Source: an uncultured Bradyrhizobium sp. (GTDB lineage: Bacteria > Pseudomonadota > Alphaproteobacteria > Rhizobiales > Xanthobacteraceae). From it: DNA of 64,000 bases. The DNA is taken from assembly GCF_936943645.1 (NCBI RefSeq), contig NZ_CAKZJO010000041.1, positions 30,560-94,559 of the forward strand, read 5' to 3'. The notes beneath the pieces are model-generated. The model was not told where the DNA came from, did no database searches, and was given only the letters and a program-made list of their open reading frames with translations. This document shows positions 8,580 through 17,677 of this stretch, piece after piece. The position numbers and the translations under genes are program-made. Every line of letters begins with the position of its first letter. Position 1 is the first letter of the stretch.

Positions 8580-9497
8580 ATGGATATCGATTCAATTCGA
8601 TTGGTGATCGAGGTCGCGCGCCAGGCTAGCTTTGCCGGGGCGGCCCGGCAACGCGACGTCGACCCTTCGTCGGTCTCGCGGATGATCGCCCAGGTCGAGG
8701 AAGAGCTCGGGTTTCGCATCTTCCAGCGCACCACGCGCAGCATGTCGCTGACCGAGGCTGGCGAACGCTATTTGCGCAGGGCTGAACTCGTTCTGCAGGA
8801 GCTCGATGCCGCCGCCGAGGAGGCGACCGCCCTGAGCACGATTCCCCGCGGACGCTTGCGCGCGACGGCCTCGGTCGCCTTCGGCAATCGCTGCCTGGTG
8901 CCGCTGCTGCCGGAATTCAGGACGGAGTTTCCCCAGCTCCAGCTCGAGCTCATCCTGACGGACAGCAATCTCGATCTGGTCAGCGAAGGTATCGACCTCG
9001 CGATCCGGCTCGGCCCCGGATTCAGCGGCGACCTCGTCGGCGCCAAGTTGTTCGATACGCGTTACCGGGTCTGCGCCAGCCCGGCCTGGCTGCGCGGGAG
9101 AGCCCGGCCGAAACGGCCCGTCGATCTCTCGGCGACGCCCTGCCTTCTCTTCACTTTCCCCGACTTCCGGTCCCGCTGGCTGTTCCGCGACCGGCGCGGC
9201 GACATCACCGAGGTCGCCGTCCATGGCGACCTCCTGCTCTCGAATGCACTCGGCTTGCGCGATTGCGCACGCGCAGGCCTCGGTCCGGCGCTCCTGCCGG
9301 ACTGGCTGATCAACGACGATCTCGCCGACAAACGGCTGGTCGATCTGTTTCCCGACTGGCAGGTGACAGCGACGACGTTCGATACCGCAGCCTACGTGCT
9401 CTACCCGAACCGGGCGTTCCTGCCTGTCAAGGTCCGGCGGACGATCGACTTCCTGCGCCGGCATCTGGCCAGGCAGGCGAAGCGCCCGCGGCGGTGA
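8580..9497 (+). CDS. LysR-family transcriptional regulator
   Basis: DNA-binding regulator of 305 residues. Residues 1-60 form the winged helix-turn-helix (GAARQRDVDPSSVSRMIAQV, then EEELGFRIFQRTTRSMSLTE), and residues about 90-295 form the periplasmic-binding-like effector domain. The N-terminus at ATG 8580 aligns well with the family, so the start is likely right despite lacking a Shine-Dalgarno sequence. It is divergent from azoR and most likely controls it in response to quinones or related electrophiles. It converges on the VOC gene with only 6 nt between their stops. Confidence 0.9.
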   Translation: MDIDSIRLVIEVARQASFAGAARQRDVDPSSVSRMIAQVEEELGFRIFQRTTRSMSLTEAGERYLRRAELVLQELDAAAEEATALSTIPRGRLRATASVAFGNRCLVPLLPEFRTEFPQLQLELILTDSNLDLVSEGIDLAIRLGPGFSGDLVGAKLFDTRYRVCASPAWLRGRARPKRPVDLSATPCLLFTFPDFRSRWLFRDRRGDITEVAVHGDLLLSNALGLRDCARAGLGPALLPDWLINDDLADKRLVDLFPDWQVTATTFDTAAYVLYPNRAFLPVKVRRTIDFLRRHLARQAKRPRR

Positions 9498-9503
9498 AGT
9501 CCG

Positions 9504-9881
9504 CTAAGCGCTGGGAAACGTCACCGCCTCGATGCGGTTGCCGTCGGGATCGGTCACGAAAGCCGCATAGTAGCGCACGCGGTCATGCGGCCGGATGCCG
9601 GGCGCGCCGTCGGAGGCGCCGCCCGTCGCGAGAGCCGCGGCATGAAATGCATCGACCTCGCCCGTCGTCTTCGCCCGCAGGCAGATGTGCACGCCGCTCT
9701 CCGGGGCTACACGCGGCATGCTCTCGCGCAGATTGATCCAGAACTCGGGATAGGCCTTGCCGAAGCCCACCGTCCGTGGCCGCGTCACGAGGCGCGTGAG
9801 GCCGAGCGCTGCAAGCGTGGCCTCGTAGAATTTCGCGGAGCGATCGAGATCGCTGACGCCGACGGAGATGTGATCGATCAT
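9504..9881 (-). CDS. VOC-superfamily (glyoxalase-like) protein
   Basis: A 125-residue single vicinal-oxygen-chelate domain, probably working as a dimer. The opening MIDHISVGVSDLDRSAKFYE and the closing FVTDPDGNRIEAV carry the usual His and Glu metal ligands at each end of the beta-alpha-beta units. Such proteins include glyoxalases, fosfomycin-resistance-like enzymes and dioxygenases; nothing in the sequence picks a substrate. The start ATG 9879-9881 agrees with the conserved N-terminus. It stands alone next to a palindromic repeat. Confidence 0.85.
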   Translation of the reverse strand: MIDHISVGVSDLDRSAKFYEATLAALGLTRLVTRPRTVGFGKAYPEFWINLRESMPRVAPESGVHICLRAKTTGEVDAFHAAALATGGASDGAPGIRPHDRVRYYAAFVTDPDGNRIEAVTFPSA

Positions 9882-9900
9882 GCCCTTGCCCTCTCCTCCT

Positions 9901-9982
9901 CGTCATTTCGAGCGCAGCGAAGCAATCCAGAAATGCATCCGCGGAGACAGTCTGGATTGCTTCGCTGCGCTCGCAATGACGG
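9901..9982. repeat. Long inverted repeat (31-bp arms), GAAGCAATCC family
   Basis: Two 31-bp arms (9901-9931 and 9951-9981) are reverse complements with a single mismatch, separated by 19 nt. The core GCGAGCGCAGCGAAGCAATCC is a widespread intergenic element; half of it occurs again at 54411-54443. The structure would form a very stable hairpin at the 3' side of both cimA and upstream of the VOC gene. Confidence 0.9.
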
Positions 9983-10013
9983 TGTTTGTGGCACCGCCGT
10001 CGCCCAAATCCTC

Positions 10014-11621
10014 CTACGCCGGCGCGCCCGACTTCACGAGCTTGTAGATTACCGAATCCATCAGTGCCTGGAACGAGGCGTCGATGATGTTCGGGGACAC
10101 GCCGACCGTGGTCCAGCTGTCGCCGTTCTCGTCCTCGCTCTCGATCAGCACGCGCGTGACCGCGCCGGTGCCGCCGTTGAGGATACGCACCCGGTAGTCG
10201 ATCAGCTTCAAGCCCTCGATGTATTTCTGGTATTTGCCGAGGTCCTTGCGCATGGCGACGTCGAGTGCGTTGACGGGGCCGTTGCCCTCGGCGGCCGAAA
10301 TCAAATGCTCGCCGGCGACGTCGACCTTCACCACCGCGAGCGCCACGGTGACGCGCTCGCCGAGCGCATTGTAGCGCTGCTCGACATTGACATCGAACTG
10401 CTCGACCTCGAAATAATGCGGCACCTTGCCGAGCGTGCGGCGCGCCAGCAGCTCGAACGAGGCGTTGGCGGACTCATAGGCGTAGCCGGCCGCCTCGCGC
10501 TCCTTCAGCTCCTCGACGAGACGCGTCAGCTTCGGGTCGCTCTTCTCGTAAGGGATGCCGGCACGATCGAGCTCGGCGATGACGTTGGAGCGGCCGGCCT
10601 GGTCGGAGACCAGCACCTTGCGGTGATTGCCGACCAGATCCGGCAGCACGTGCTCGTAGGTCTGCGGGTCCTTCAACACTGCGGACGCATGAATGCCGGT
10701 CTTGGTGACGAAGGCGCTCTCGCCGACATAGGCCGCATGCCGGTTCGGCGCGCGATTGAGCATGTCGTCGAGCGTGCGCGAAACTTTGACCAGCGTTGCC
10801 AGCTTTTCCGGCGTGACGCCGATCTCGAAAGCGTCGGCAAAGCCCTTCTTCAGTTTCAGCGTCGGGATCAGCGAGCACAGATTGGCATTGCCGCAGCGCT
10901 CGCCAAGGCCGTTCAGCGTGCCCTGGATCTGCCGCGCGCCCGCGCGCACCGCGGCGAGTGAATTGGCCACCGCCTGCTCGGTGTCGTTATGGGCGTGGAT
11001 GCCGATATGATCGCCGGGGATGTGCTTCGTCACCTCGGTGACGATGGCCTCGACCTCATCAGGCATGGTGCCGCCATTGGTGTCGCAGAGCACCACCCAC
11101 CGCGCACCGGCCTCGTAAGCAGCCTTGGCGCAGGCAAGCGCGAAGCTGGCATCCTCCTTGTAGCCGTCGAAGAAATGCTCGCAGTCGAGCATGACCTCGC
11201 GGCCGGCAGCCTTCGCGGCCGCGACGCTGTCGCGGATCGAGGCGAGGTTCTCCTCCTTGGTGGTCTCCAGCGCGACGCGCACCTGATAGGCCGAGGACTT
11301 CGCCACGAAGCAGATCGCATCCGCCTTCGCTTCCAAAAGCCCGGCCACGCCGGGATCGTTCGAGACCGAGCGCCCGGCCCGGCGTGTCATGCCGAAGGCC
11401 GTGAAGCGCGCGTGCTTGAATGTCGGCTTGGTGCCGAAGAATTCGGTGTCGGCCGGATTGGCGCCGGGATAGCCGCCCTCGACGTAGTCGATGCCGAGAT
11501 CGTCGAGCATCGCGGCGATGACCTGCTTGTCGGCAAGCGTGAAATCGACGCCGTTGGTCTGCGCGCCGTCGCGCAGCGTGGTGTCGAACAGATAAAGGCG
11601 CTCTTTCTTGACCGAATTCAT
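10014..11621 (-). CDS. cimA: (R)-citramalate synthase
   Basis: Enzyme of 535 residues that condenses acetyl-CoA and pyruvate to citramalate, opening the threonine-independent route to isoleucine. The HMGL-type TIM barrel begins with DTTLRDGAQTNGVDF (Arg17-Asp18), and the metal-binding HAHND is at 209-213, followed by GTLNGLGERCGNANL. The C-terminal 140 residues are the LeuA-type allosteric domain, the site of isoleucine or leucine feedback. The NGVDF stretch after the first motif and overall length suit the CimA group rather than 2-isopropylmalate or homocitrate synthases. It is the last gene on the minus strand after the cysS operon, separated from the GNAT gene by a repeat. Confidence 0.9.
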   Translation of the reverse strand: MNSVKKERLYLFDTTLRDGAQTNGVDFTLADKQVIAAMLDDLGIDYVEGGYPGANPADTEFFGTKPTFKHARFTAFGMTRRAGRSVSNDPGVAGLLEAKADAICFVAKSSAYQVRVALETTKEENLASIRDSVAAAKAAGREVMLDCEHFFDGYKEDASFALACAKAAYEAGARWVVLCDTNGGTMPDEVEAIVTEVTKHIPGDHIGIHAHNDTEQAVANSLAAVRAGARQIQGTLNGLGERCGNANLCSLIPTLKLKKGFADAFEIGVTPEKLATLVKVSRTLDDMLNRAPNRHAAYVGESAFVTKTGIHASAVLKDPQTYEHVLPDLVGNHRKVLVSDQAGRSNVIAELDRAGIPYEKSDPKLTRLVEELKEREAAGYAYESANASFELLARRTLGKVPHYFEVEQFDVNVEQRYNALGERVTVALAVVKVDVAGEHLISAAEGNGPVNALDVAMRKDLGKYQKYIEGLKLIDYRVRILNGGTGAVTRVLIESEDENGDSWTTVGVSPNIIDASFQALMDSVIYKLVKSGAPA

Positions 11622-11641
11622 CGCGAGCGTCCGTTCTTGTT

Positions 11642-11765
11642 ACCTCCCCCCTTGTGGGGGAGGTCGATGATGCGCAGCATCGTCGGGAGGGGGGTGCCAC
11701 ACGGGTGGTCCGAGTGCGGGGCTACCCCCCTCCCCAACCCTCCCCCACAAGGGGCGAGGGAGCGG
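11642..11765. repeat. Palindromic intergenic repeat (CCTCCCC/GGGGGAGG type)
   Basis: Two arms built on CTCCCCCTTGTGGGGGAGG and TCCCCAACCCTCCCCCACAA flank a divergent centre. This is one of the CTCCCC-type elements scattered in this genome and resembles those at 15719, 25831 and 31303. It lies between the GNAT gene and cimA and could act as a terminator or mRNA-stabilising hairpin. Confidence 0.8.
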
Positions 11766-11799
11766 AGAGAGGATCGCGTGCGGCCAAGGCGCTCCTTGC

Positions 11800-12291
11800 T
11801 CATTGCCCCGCTCCGAGCGTCTTCTTCATGGTGGTGTTGGCGAGCCACTCGTCGTTGATGGTGACGCTGTTGCGTTGCTGGGCGGTGTAGCCGCGCTTGG
11901 TGAAAAAGCCCTGCGCGGTGTCGCTGGCATCGACCGAGAGGCTGGACGCGCCGCGGCCGCCGGCAAGCTTCTCCAGCGCGTCGACCAGCATGGTGGCGAT
12001 GCCCTGCCCGCTCACGGCCGGATGGACATAGAGCATGCGGATGTGATCGGTGCCGCGCAACGAGGCGAAGCCGACGGGCGAGCCTTCGATCGTCGCGATC
12101 AGCGTCAGGTCGGAGGCGAGCCGCTTGCCGAACTCCTCGTCCTCGGCCGCCTCCATCCAGGCCTGCTGTTGCGCCTCGCTGTAATCGTCACCGGTCAGCT
12201 CCTCGATGCTGGCCGTGAAGATCGCGGCGAGCACCGGCACGTCATCGGGCAGGAACGGCCGCAGGCCGGCCTTTGGCAAAGTCTGTCCCAT
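11800..12291 (-). CDS. GNAT-family N-acetyltransferase
   Basis: A 163-residue acetyl-CoA-dependent acyltransferase. The GNAT fold shows in IRMLYVHPAVSGQGIATMLV, where Gln-Gly-Ile-Ala is the pyrophosphate-binding motif A, and in the later VDASDTAQGFFTKRGY (motif B). I start at ATG 12289-12291; a longer reading frame exists upstream but is antisense-like Arg-rich sequence across cysS. The gene starts 5 nt after the stop of the 37-residue membrane peptide gene and is therefore likely translated from the cysS transcript. Substrate unknown; small-molecule or protein amine are both possible. Confidence 0.85.
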   Translation of the reverse strand: MGQTLPKAGLRPFLPDDVPVLAAIFTASIEELTGDDYSEAQQQAWMEAAEDEEFGKRLASDLTLIATIEGSPVGFASLRGTDHIRMLYVHPAVSGQGIATMLVDALEKLAGGRGASSLSVDASDTAQGFFTKRGYTAQQRNSVTINDEWLANTTMKKTLGAGQ

Positions 12292-12296
12292 CGTCT

Positions 12297-12410
12297 TCAC
12301 CACATCCCGTAGAGTTTCAGCACGATCGCCACGGCGGCTCCAAGCAGCAGGACCTTCAGGGCGATGTAATAGAGCCAGTGACGCGGGAAAGGCGTGTCGG
12401 GCCGCTTCAT
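12297..12410 (-). CDS. 37-residue single-span membrane peptide in the cysS operon
   Basis: Short gene between cysS and the GNAT gene. Its ATG (12408-12410) overlaps the cysS stop as ATGA, and its TGA (12297-12299) ends 5 nt before the GNAT start, so it is placed like a translationally coupled operon gene. The peptide starts [18 protein letters not shown] and continues as one hydrophobic helix (about residues 13-32) ending KLYGMW. The positively charged N-terminus suggests the start stays in the cytoplasm. I do not recognise a family. The exact stop/start overlaps on both sides support it as real. Confidence 0.6.
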   Translation of the reverse strand: MKRPDTPFPRHWLYYIALKVLLLGAAVAIVLKLYGMW

Positions 12411-13789
12411 CGCGCAATCTCCCACGTCGTTCCGTCCTTGGAATCCTTGATCGCAACGCCCATTGCCGCAAGCAGATCACGGATGCGATCGGACTCCTTG
12501 AAGTCCTTGCGGCCACGAGCCGCCGTGCGCTCGGCGATGAGGCGCTCGACCTCGTTGGCATCGACGCCGCTCGCCTGCTGCTTGCGGCCTTCCCACTGCG
12601 CGGCGCTCTCGGACAGGAAGCCCAGCAGCTGCAACGAGCCCGCCAGCGCACTCACGTCGCCGCCGCGCAGGCCATGCAGCGCCGCGATCGCCAGCGGCGT
12701 GTTGAGGTCGTCGAGCAGCGGCTCGACCACGGATGCGGCCGGCTTACCGGGCTCGGCATCCGCAGCAACGCGATACCAGTCGTCGAGCGTCTTGGCGCTC
12801 TCCTCCAGCGACTTCATGGTCCAGTCGATCGGCGAGCGGTAGTGCGTCTTCAGCATGTTCAGGCGCAGCACCTCGCCCGGCCAATCCCTGAGCAGTTCGT
12901 GAATGGTGATGAAGTTGCCGAGGCTCTTCGACATCTTCTCACTCTCGACCTGCAGGAAGCCGTTGTGCATCCAGTAGTTCGCCATGCGCTGCTGATGGAA
13001 GGCGCAGCAGGTCTGCGCGACTTCGTTCTCGTGATGCGGAAACACGAGATCGATGCCGCCACCGTGGATGTCGAAATGCTCGCCGAGATGCTTCCAGGCC
13101 ATCGCCGAGCACTCGATGTGCCAGCCGGGACGGCCCTCGGCCTTGATGCCTGATGGCGACGGCCATGACGGCTCGCCGGGCTTCGACGGTTTCCACAGCA
13201 CGAAATCGGTGTTGCCCTTCTTGTAGGGCGCGACATCGACGCGCGCGCCGGCCACCATCTCGTCCAGCGAGCGGTTGGACAGCGCGCCATAGCGCGGCAG
13301 TCCATCGTTGGCCGCGTTCATCGCCTGCGGCGAGAACAGCACGTGATCCTCGGCGACATAGGCAAAGCCGCCCTTGACCAGCCGCTCGATGATCTCGCGC
13401 ATCTCCGCGATATGCTCGGTCGCGCGTGGTTCGACGCTCGGCCGCAGGGCGCGGAGCGCATCGACGTCGGCGTGAAACTGCTTGCCGGTCTGCTCGGTGA
13501 CTTTCCGGATCGCTTCGTTCAGCGGCAGCCCGGGAAAATCGCGCGCGGCGCGGTCGTTGATCTTGTCGTCGACGTCGGTGATGTTGCGGACATATTTGAC
13601 GTGCGCCTCGCCATAGAGATGACGCAGCAAGCGAAACAGCACGTCGAACACGATCACCGGCCGCGCATTGCCGATATGGGCGAAGTCATAGACGGTCGGT
13701 CCGCAGACATACATGCGGACATTGTTCGGATCGAGCGGCACAAAGGTGCGCTTTTCCCGGCTCAGCGTATCGTAGAGGCGCAATTCCAT
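12407..13789 (-). CDS. cysS: Cysteinyl-tRNA synthetase
   Basis: Class I aminoacyl-tRNA synthetase of 460 residues that charges tRNA-Cys. Zinc-binding Cys29 is in [15 protein letters not shown], with the HIGH-type motif HIGN at 38-41. The second zinc ligands are Cys227 (GWHIECSAM) and the PHHENE cluster at 251-256, and KMSKS is at 285-289. The C-terminal anticodon-binding region is of usual length. It is the first gene of a minus-strand unit followed by the 37-residue peptide and the GNAT gene with stop/start overlap. Confidence 0.97.
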   Translation of the reverse strand: MELRLYDTLSREKRTFVPLDPNNVRMYVCGPTVYDFAHIGNARPVIVFDVLFRLLRHLYGEAHVKYVRNITDVDDKINDRAARDFPGLPLNEAIRKVTEQTGKQFHADVDALRALRPSVEPRATEHIAEMREIIERLVKGGFAYVAEDHVLFSPQAMNAANDGLPRYGALSNRSLDEMVAGARVDVAPYKKGNTDFVLWKPSKPGEPSWPSPSGIKAEGRPGWHIECSAMAWKHLGEHFDIHGGGIDLVFPHHENEVAQTCCAFHQQRMANYWMHNGFLQVESEKMSKSLGNFITIHELLRDWPGEVLRLNMLKTHYRSPIDWTMKSLEESAKTLDDWYRVAADAEPGKPAASVVEPLLDDLNTPLAIAALHGLRGGDVSALAGSLQLLGFLSESAAQWEGRKQQASGVDANEVERLIAERTAARGRKDFKESDRIRDLLAAMGVAIKDSKDGTTWEIAR

Positions 13790-14079
13790 GACAAACCCAT
13801 CCCTTGCGGCCGGGCGTCCGAGGCTCTCAATGTTTGAGAAAAGACGGCTCCAGCCAGCGAATCGCTAGCTCGTAATCTCGCGGCAAATGGCGCAAATGGC
13901 GAGGAGACCGTTCATGCGGAACATATGGGCTATAAGGCGCCCCTCCGTCAAGGGAGCCGCGAAAACAACGCGTTATGCCCGGTCAAAGCGCGCGGCCGGC
14001 CATGCCGGTTCATGATCCCCTAACCATTTGAGCCCATTCTGGAACCGGCAGTTCCCCTTTTTTGCCCCTGGTGCTTTTC

Positions 14080-14373
14080 ATGCGATTCTTGCCCGCGCTC
14101 ATTTCCAGCGCCCTCATCCTTGCAGCCTCCAGCGCCTTCGCCGAGAGCCGCGTCTTCATCATCGCCAATCAGGCGGTCGACCATTGCCTGGCCAAGGGTG
14201 ACAAATGCGGCGCCTCCGCGGCACGCACCTATTGCCAGTCACGCGAATTTGCCCAGGCTTCGGCCTATCGTCGGGTCGATCCCGACGAAATTACCGGCTC
14301 CGTCCCCAAATCCGGCACAAATTGCTCCCATGGCCATTGCGACGAATATGTCGCAATCACCTGCCAGCGCTGA
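14080..14373 (+). CDS. Small secreted cysteine-rich protein, unknown function
   Basis: A 97-residue protein starting at ATG 14080, with a clean signal peptide (MRFLPALISSALILAASSAFA) and predicted cleavage before ESR. The mature part is about 76 residues with six cysteines (in HCLAKGDKCG, YCQSREF, NCSHGHCDEY and TCQR), enough for three disulfides in the periplasm. A TTG six codons upstream would lengthen the signal without benefit. I do not recognise the family. It precedes the DUF2865 gene on the same strand, about 140 nt away, but they need not share a promoter. Confidence 0.7.
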   Translation: MRFLPALISSALILAASSAFAESRVFIIANQAVDHCLAKGDKCGASAARTYCQSREFAQASAYRRVDPDEITGSVPKSGTNCSHGHCDEYVAITCQR

Positions 14374-14516
14374 ATTTGCTCGGAGCTGGCGCAGCTTAGG
14401 CCGGTCCTTTGGCCCCGGAAACGACGTGACGATGCCGCGGGAAGCGGCTATTGGAGGGCGCGCTTCGGCCCTGCAAAGTCACGTCGAAAGTCACATGGGG
14501 CCGTGACCTCGCTAGA

Positions 14517-15707
14517 ATGGCGGATATGCCTGAATTCCCCTTCCTCTCCCGTGCTCGCTTTCTCCTTGCCTGCACCGTGCTCTTGAGCACGGCCGTGCTC
14601 GCCACCGGCGCCTTCGCCCAGGCCGGCCCGCCCGGACCGCCGCCGCAGCCTGGCCAGAACGGCCTCGGGCCGAACCCGATGTGCGTCCGGCTGGAGGGCC
14701 AGCTTGTCGCGCTGGATCGTGGTGGCGGCGGTGGCGACCCCGCGCGTGAGGAGCAGATCCGCCGTTACCAGGATTCCCAGGCCAAGCAGCAGGCCGAGCT
14801 CGATCGCGTCACCATGCAGGCCAAGCGCATGGGCTGCGACTCCTCCGGCTTCTTCTCGCTGTTCAACGGCCAGTCAGCCCAGTGCGGCCCGGTCAACACC
14901 CAGATCCAGCAGATGCGCGCCAATCTGGATCAGATCACCGGCAATCTCGAGCGCCTGCGCGGCGGTGCCGGCGGCGGCTACAGCCCGGAGCGCGACAACC
15001 AGCGCCGCTCGGTGCTGGCGGCGCTGGCACAGAACAATTGCGGCCCGCAATATGCCGCTGCGGCCCAGCAGCAAGGCGGCGGCAATTTCCTGAGCAATCT
15101 GTTCGGCGGCAACAATGCCGGCAATCCGCAAGGCGCGCCGCCCTCCGATCTCGGACCGCAGTCCGGTACCTACCGCACCGTGTGCGTGCGCACCTGCGAC
15201 GGCGCTTATTTCCCGATCTCGTTCGCCACGGTGCCGGCGCGCTTCCCCGACGACGAGAAGACCTGCAAGGCGCTCTGCCCGGCCGCGGAGGCCGTGCTCT
15301 ACACCCATCGCAATCCCGGCGAAGACATGAACTCGGCGGTCTCCATCAGCGGCCAGCCCTACACGGCGCTGCCCACCGCTTTCAAATTCCGCAGCGAGTT
15401 CAACCCGTCCTGCTCCTGCAAGGCCGCAGGACAGACCTGGGCGGACGCGCTGAAATCCGCCGACGACAAGGCGACCGCCGAGCAGCAGGGCGACATCATC
15501 GTCACCGAGGAGAGCGCCAAGAAAATGCAGCAGCAGCGGCTCAACAAGGGCACGCCTGCGAACGCCAAGAAAGGCGCGGCACCCGCGCCGACCACGGCGA
15601 CGGCACCGGCGGCGACGCCGCCCGCAGACACGGGTACCGCTGCGAACTCCGAGAACAAGCCGATCCGCTCGGTCGGCCCGACCTTCCTGCCGCAGCAGCA
15701 GAAATAG
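14517..15707 (+). CDS. Secreted DUF2865-domain protein
   Basis: A 396-residue secreted protein. It starts at ATG 14517 or 14526 (three codons apart) and has a signal peptide ending near GAFAQA. A Pro/Gly-rich linker follows, then a predicted helical segment with several coiled-coil-like Gln-rich stretches, then the DUF2865 core with conserved cysteines in RTVCVRTCDGAYFPISF, EKTCKALCPAAEA and PSCSCKAAG. The tail is Ala/Pro-rich low complexity. DUF2865 proteins are common in Rhizobiales and have no known function. The CVRTCDG motif is the strongest support for the family call. Confidence 0.8.
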   Translation: MADMPEFPFLSRARFLLACTVLLSTAVLATGAFAQAGPPGPPPQPGQNGLGPNPMCVRLEGQLVALDRGGGGGDPAREEQIRRYQDSQAKQQAELDRVTMQAKRMGCDSSGFFSLFNGQSAQCGPVNTQIQQMRANLDQITGNLERLRGGAGGGYSPERDNQRRSVLAALAQNNCGPQYAAAAQQQGGGNFLSNLFGGNNAGNPQGAPPSDLGPQSGTYRTVCVRTCDGAYFPISFATVPARFPDDEKTCKALCPAAEAVLYTHRNPGEDMNSAVSISGQPYTALPTAFKFRSEFNPSCSCKAAGQTWADALKSADDKATAEQQGDIIVTEESAKKMQQQRLNKGTPANAKKGAAPAPTTATAPAATPPADTGTAANSENKPIRSVGPTFLPQQQK

Positions 15708-15718
15708 GAGATCTTCCT

Positions 15719-15860
15719 TCTCCCCTTGCGGGAGAAGGTGGCGCGAAGCGCCGGATGAGGGGTTCTATCCGTGCGCACATGTGTGAATGCGGAGACAACC
15801 CCTCACGCGAGTGAGCTTGTTGCAGCTGCGGAGCTGCCCTCTCCCACAAGGGGCGAGGGC
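15719..15860. repeat. Palindromic intergenic repeat (CTCCCCTTGCGGGAG type)
   Basis: Begins CTCCCCTTGCGGGAGAAGG, contains GGCGCGAAGCGCCGGATGAG, and ends CTCTCCCACAAGGGGCGAG, giving imperfect opposite-facing arms around a central spacer. This is a frequent element in Bradyrhizobium intergenic regions. It separates the convergent DUF2865 and nadE genes and may help terminate both. Confidence 0.8.
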
Positions 15861-15903
15861 ACAACAACGCTCATCTCGCTTGCGGCCACGGAAGTGAAGT
15901 CGC

Positions 15904-17661
15904 TCACCCCTCGAACGCGTCGATCGAGGCCTTGCTGCCGCGCGACACCAGCGTGTCATCCGGTGCGGGCAGCTTCTCGCCCTTGTCGCGAAAGCGGTTG
16001 GTGATGGGGTAGCGACGGTCGCGGCCGAAATTCCTGGCCGTCACCTTCACGCCGGGCGCGGCCTGCCGGCGCTTGTATTCGGCGACGTTGAGCAGATGGT
16101 CGATGCGGCTGACGATCTCGCGATCGAAGCCGGCCGCGATGATCTGACCGAGCGGCTCCTCGCGTTCGATCAGCCGTTCCAGGATTCCGTCGAGCACCTC
16201 GTAAGGCGGCAATGAATCCTCATCGCGTTGGTTCTCGCGCAGCTCCGCGGTCGGCGGCCGCGTGATGATGTCGGGCGGGATCACCTCGCCGGCGGGTCCG
16301 AGCGCCCCGTCCGGCTTCCAGCCGTTGCGCAAGCGCGCCATCCGGAACACCTGCGTCTTGTAGATGTCCTTGATCGGATTGAAGCCGCCGTTCATGTCGC
16401 CATAGAGCGTGGCGTATCCGACTGACATTTCCGACTTGTTGCCCGTCGTCATCACCATCAGGCCGGTCTTGTTGGAGATCGCCATCAAGAGCGTGCCGCG
16501 GGTGCGGGCCTGAAGATTCTCTTCGGTGATATCGGGCGGCAGATTCTTGAAAAGGCCCGAGAGGATGGTCTCGAAGCCGGTCACGGCTTCGGCGATCGGC
16601 AGCACCTCGTAGCGGATGCCGAGATGGCCGGCGAGCTCGCCGGCGTCGGCGATCGAATGCGCGGCCGTATAGCGATATGGCAGCATGACGCCATGCACCT
16701 GGTCGGCGCCGAGCGCATCGACCGCGATCGCCGCGCACAGCGCGGAATCGATGCCGCCGGAGATGCCGAGCAGCACGCCGGGAAAGCCGTTCTTGGCAAC
16801 ATAGTCGCGCAGACCCAGCACGCAGGCGGCGTAATCGGCCTTGTCGCCCTCGATAAGCTCGGCGATCGGTCCCGTACAGCGCCAGTCGTCGCCGTTGCGG
16901 GTGAAGCGCAGCGTGACGACGCTGTCCTCGAACGCCGGTAGTTGCGCGGCGAGCGAGAGATCGCCGTTGAGCGCGAAGGAAGCGCCGTCGAACACCAGCT
17001 CGTCCTGGCCGCAAACCTGGTTGAGATAGACCAGCGGCAGCCCGCTCTCGGTCACGCGCGCGACAGCGACCGACAGACGCACGTCGTTCTTGTCGCGGGC
17101 GTAAGGCGAGCCGTTGGGGACCAGGATGATCTCGGCACCGGTCTCGGCCAGCGTCTCGACCACGTTCTCGTAATCCTCGGACTCCTCCAGCCAGATGTCC
17201 TCGCAGATCGGCACGCCGATCCGCACGCCGCGCACGGTCACGGGACCCGCGGCGGGCCCGCGCGCAAACAGCCGCTTCTCGTCGAACACGCCGTAATTCG
17301 GCAAATTGCACTTGAAGCGCAGTGCGGCGATGCGGCCGCCGTCGAGCAGCGCGCAGGCATTGTAGAGCCTGCCGTCCTCGACCCAGGGCGTGCCCACCAG
17401 CATGGCCGGCCCGCCGTCGGCGGTCTCGCGCGCCAACGCTTCGATCGCGGCGCGGCAGGCCGCCTGGAACGCCGGCTTCTGCACCAGGTCTTCCGGCGGA
17501 TAGCCGGCGATGAACAGTTCCGGAAACAGCACGAGATCGGCGCCGTCGGCAACGGCTCGCGCGCGCGCAGAGCGCACCTTGGCGGCATTGCCCTCGATGT
17601 CGCCCATGACAGGATTGAGCTGGGCGAGCGTGACCGCGAATGCGTTGAGACGTTCGGTCAT
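15904..17661 (-). CDS. nadE: Glutamine-dependent NAD+ synthetase
   Basis: Two-domain cytoplasmic enzyme of 585 residues that makes NAD from nicotinic acid adenine dinucleotide using glutamine nitrogen. The N-terminal nitrilase-type glutaminase has its Glu48-Lys117-Cys153 triad (FPELF, LRFKCNLPNYG, PICEDIW). The C-terminal synthetase has the ATP-pyrophosphatase loop SGGIDS at 301-306. Both domains appear intact. It starts 16 nt after the dgkA stop on the same strand, so it probably belongs to a run aroG-dgkA-nadE. Confidence 0.95.
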   Translation of the reverse strand: MTERLNAFAVTLAQLNPVMGDIEGNAAKVRSARARAVADGADLVLFPELFIAGYPPEDLVQKPAFQAACRAAIEALARETADGGPAMLVGTPWVEDGRLYNACALLDGGRIAALRFKCNLPNYGVFDEKRLFARGPAAGPVTVRGVRIGVPICEDIWLEESEDYENVVETLAETGAEIILVPNGSPYARDKNDVRLSVAVARVTESGLPLVYLNQVCGQDELVFDGASFALNGDLSLAAQLPAFEDSVVTLRFTRNGDDWRCTGPIAELIEGDKADYAACVLGLRDYVAKNGFPGVLLGISGGIDSALCAAIAVDALGADQVHGVMLPYRYTAAHSIADAGELAGHLGIRYEVLPIAEAVTGFETILSGLFKNLPPDITEENLQARTRGTLLMAISNKTGLMVMTTGNKSEMSVGYATLYGDMNGGFNPIKDIYKTQVFRMARLRNGWKPDGALGPAGEVIPPDIITRPPTAELRENQRDEDSLPPYEVLDGILERLIEREEPLGQIIAAGFDREIVSRIDHLLNVAEYKRRQAAPGVKVTARNFGRDRRYPITNRFRDKGEKLPAPDDTLVSRGSKASIDAFEG

Positions 17662-17677
17662 GGCCGCCGCGCTCCGA

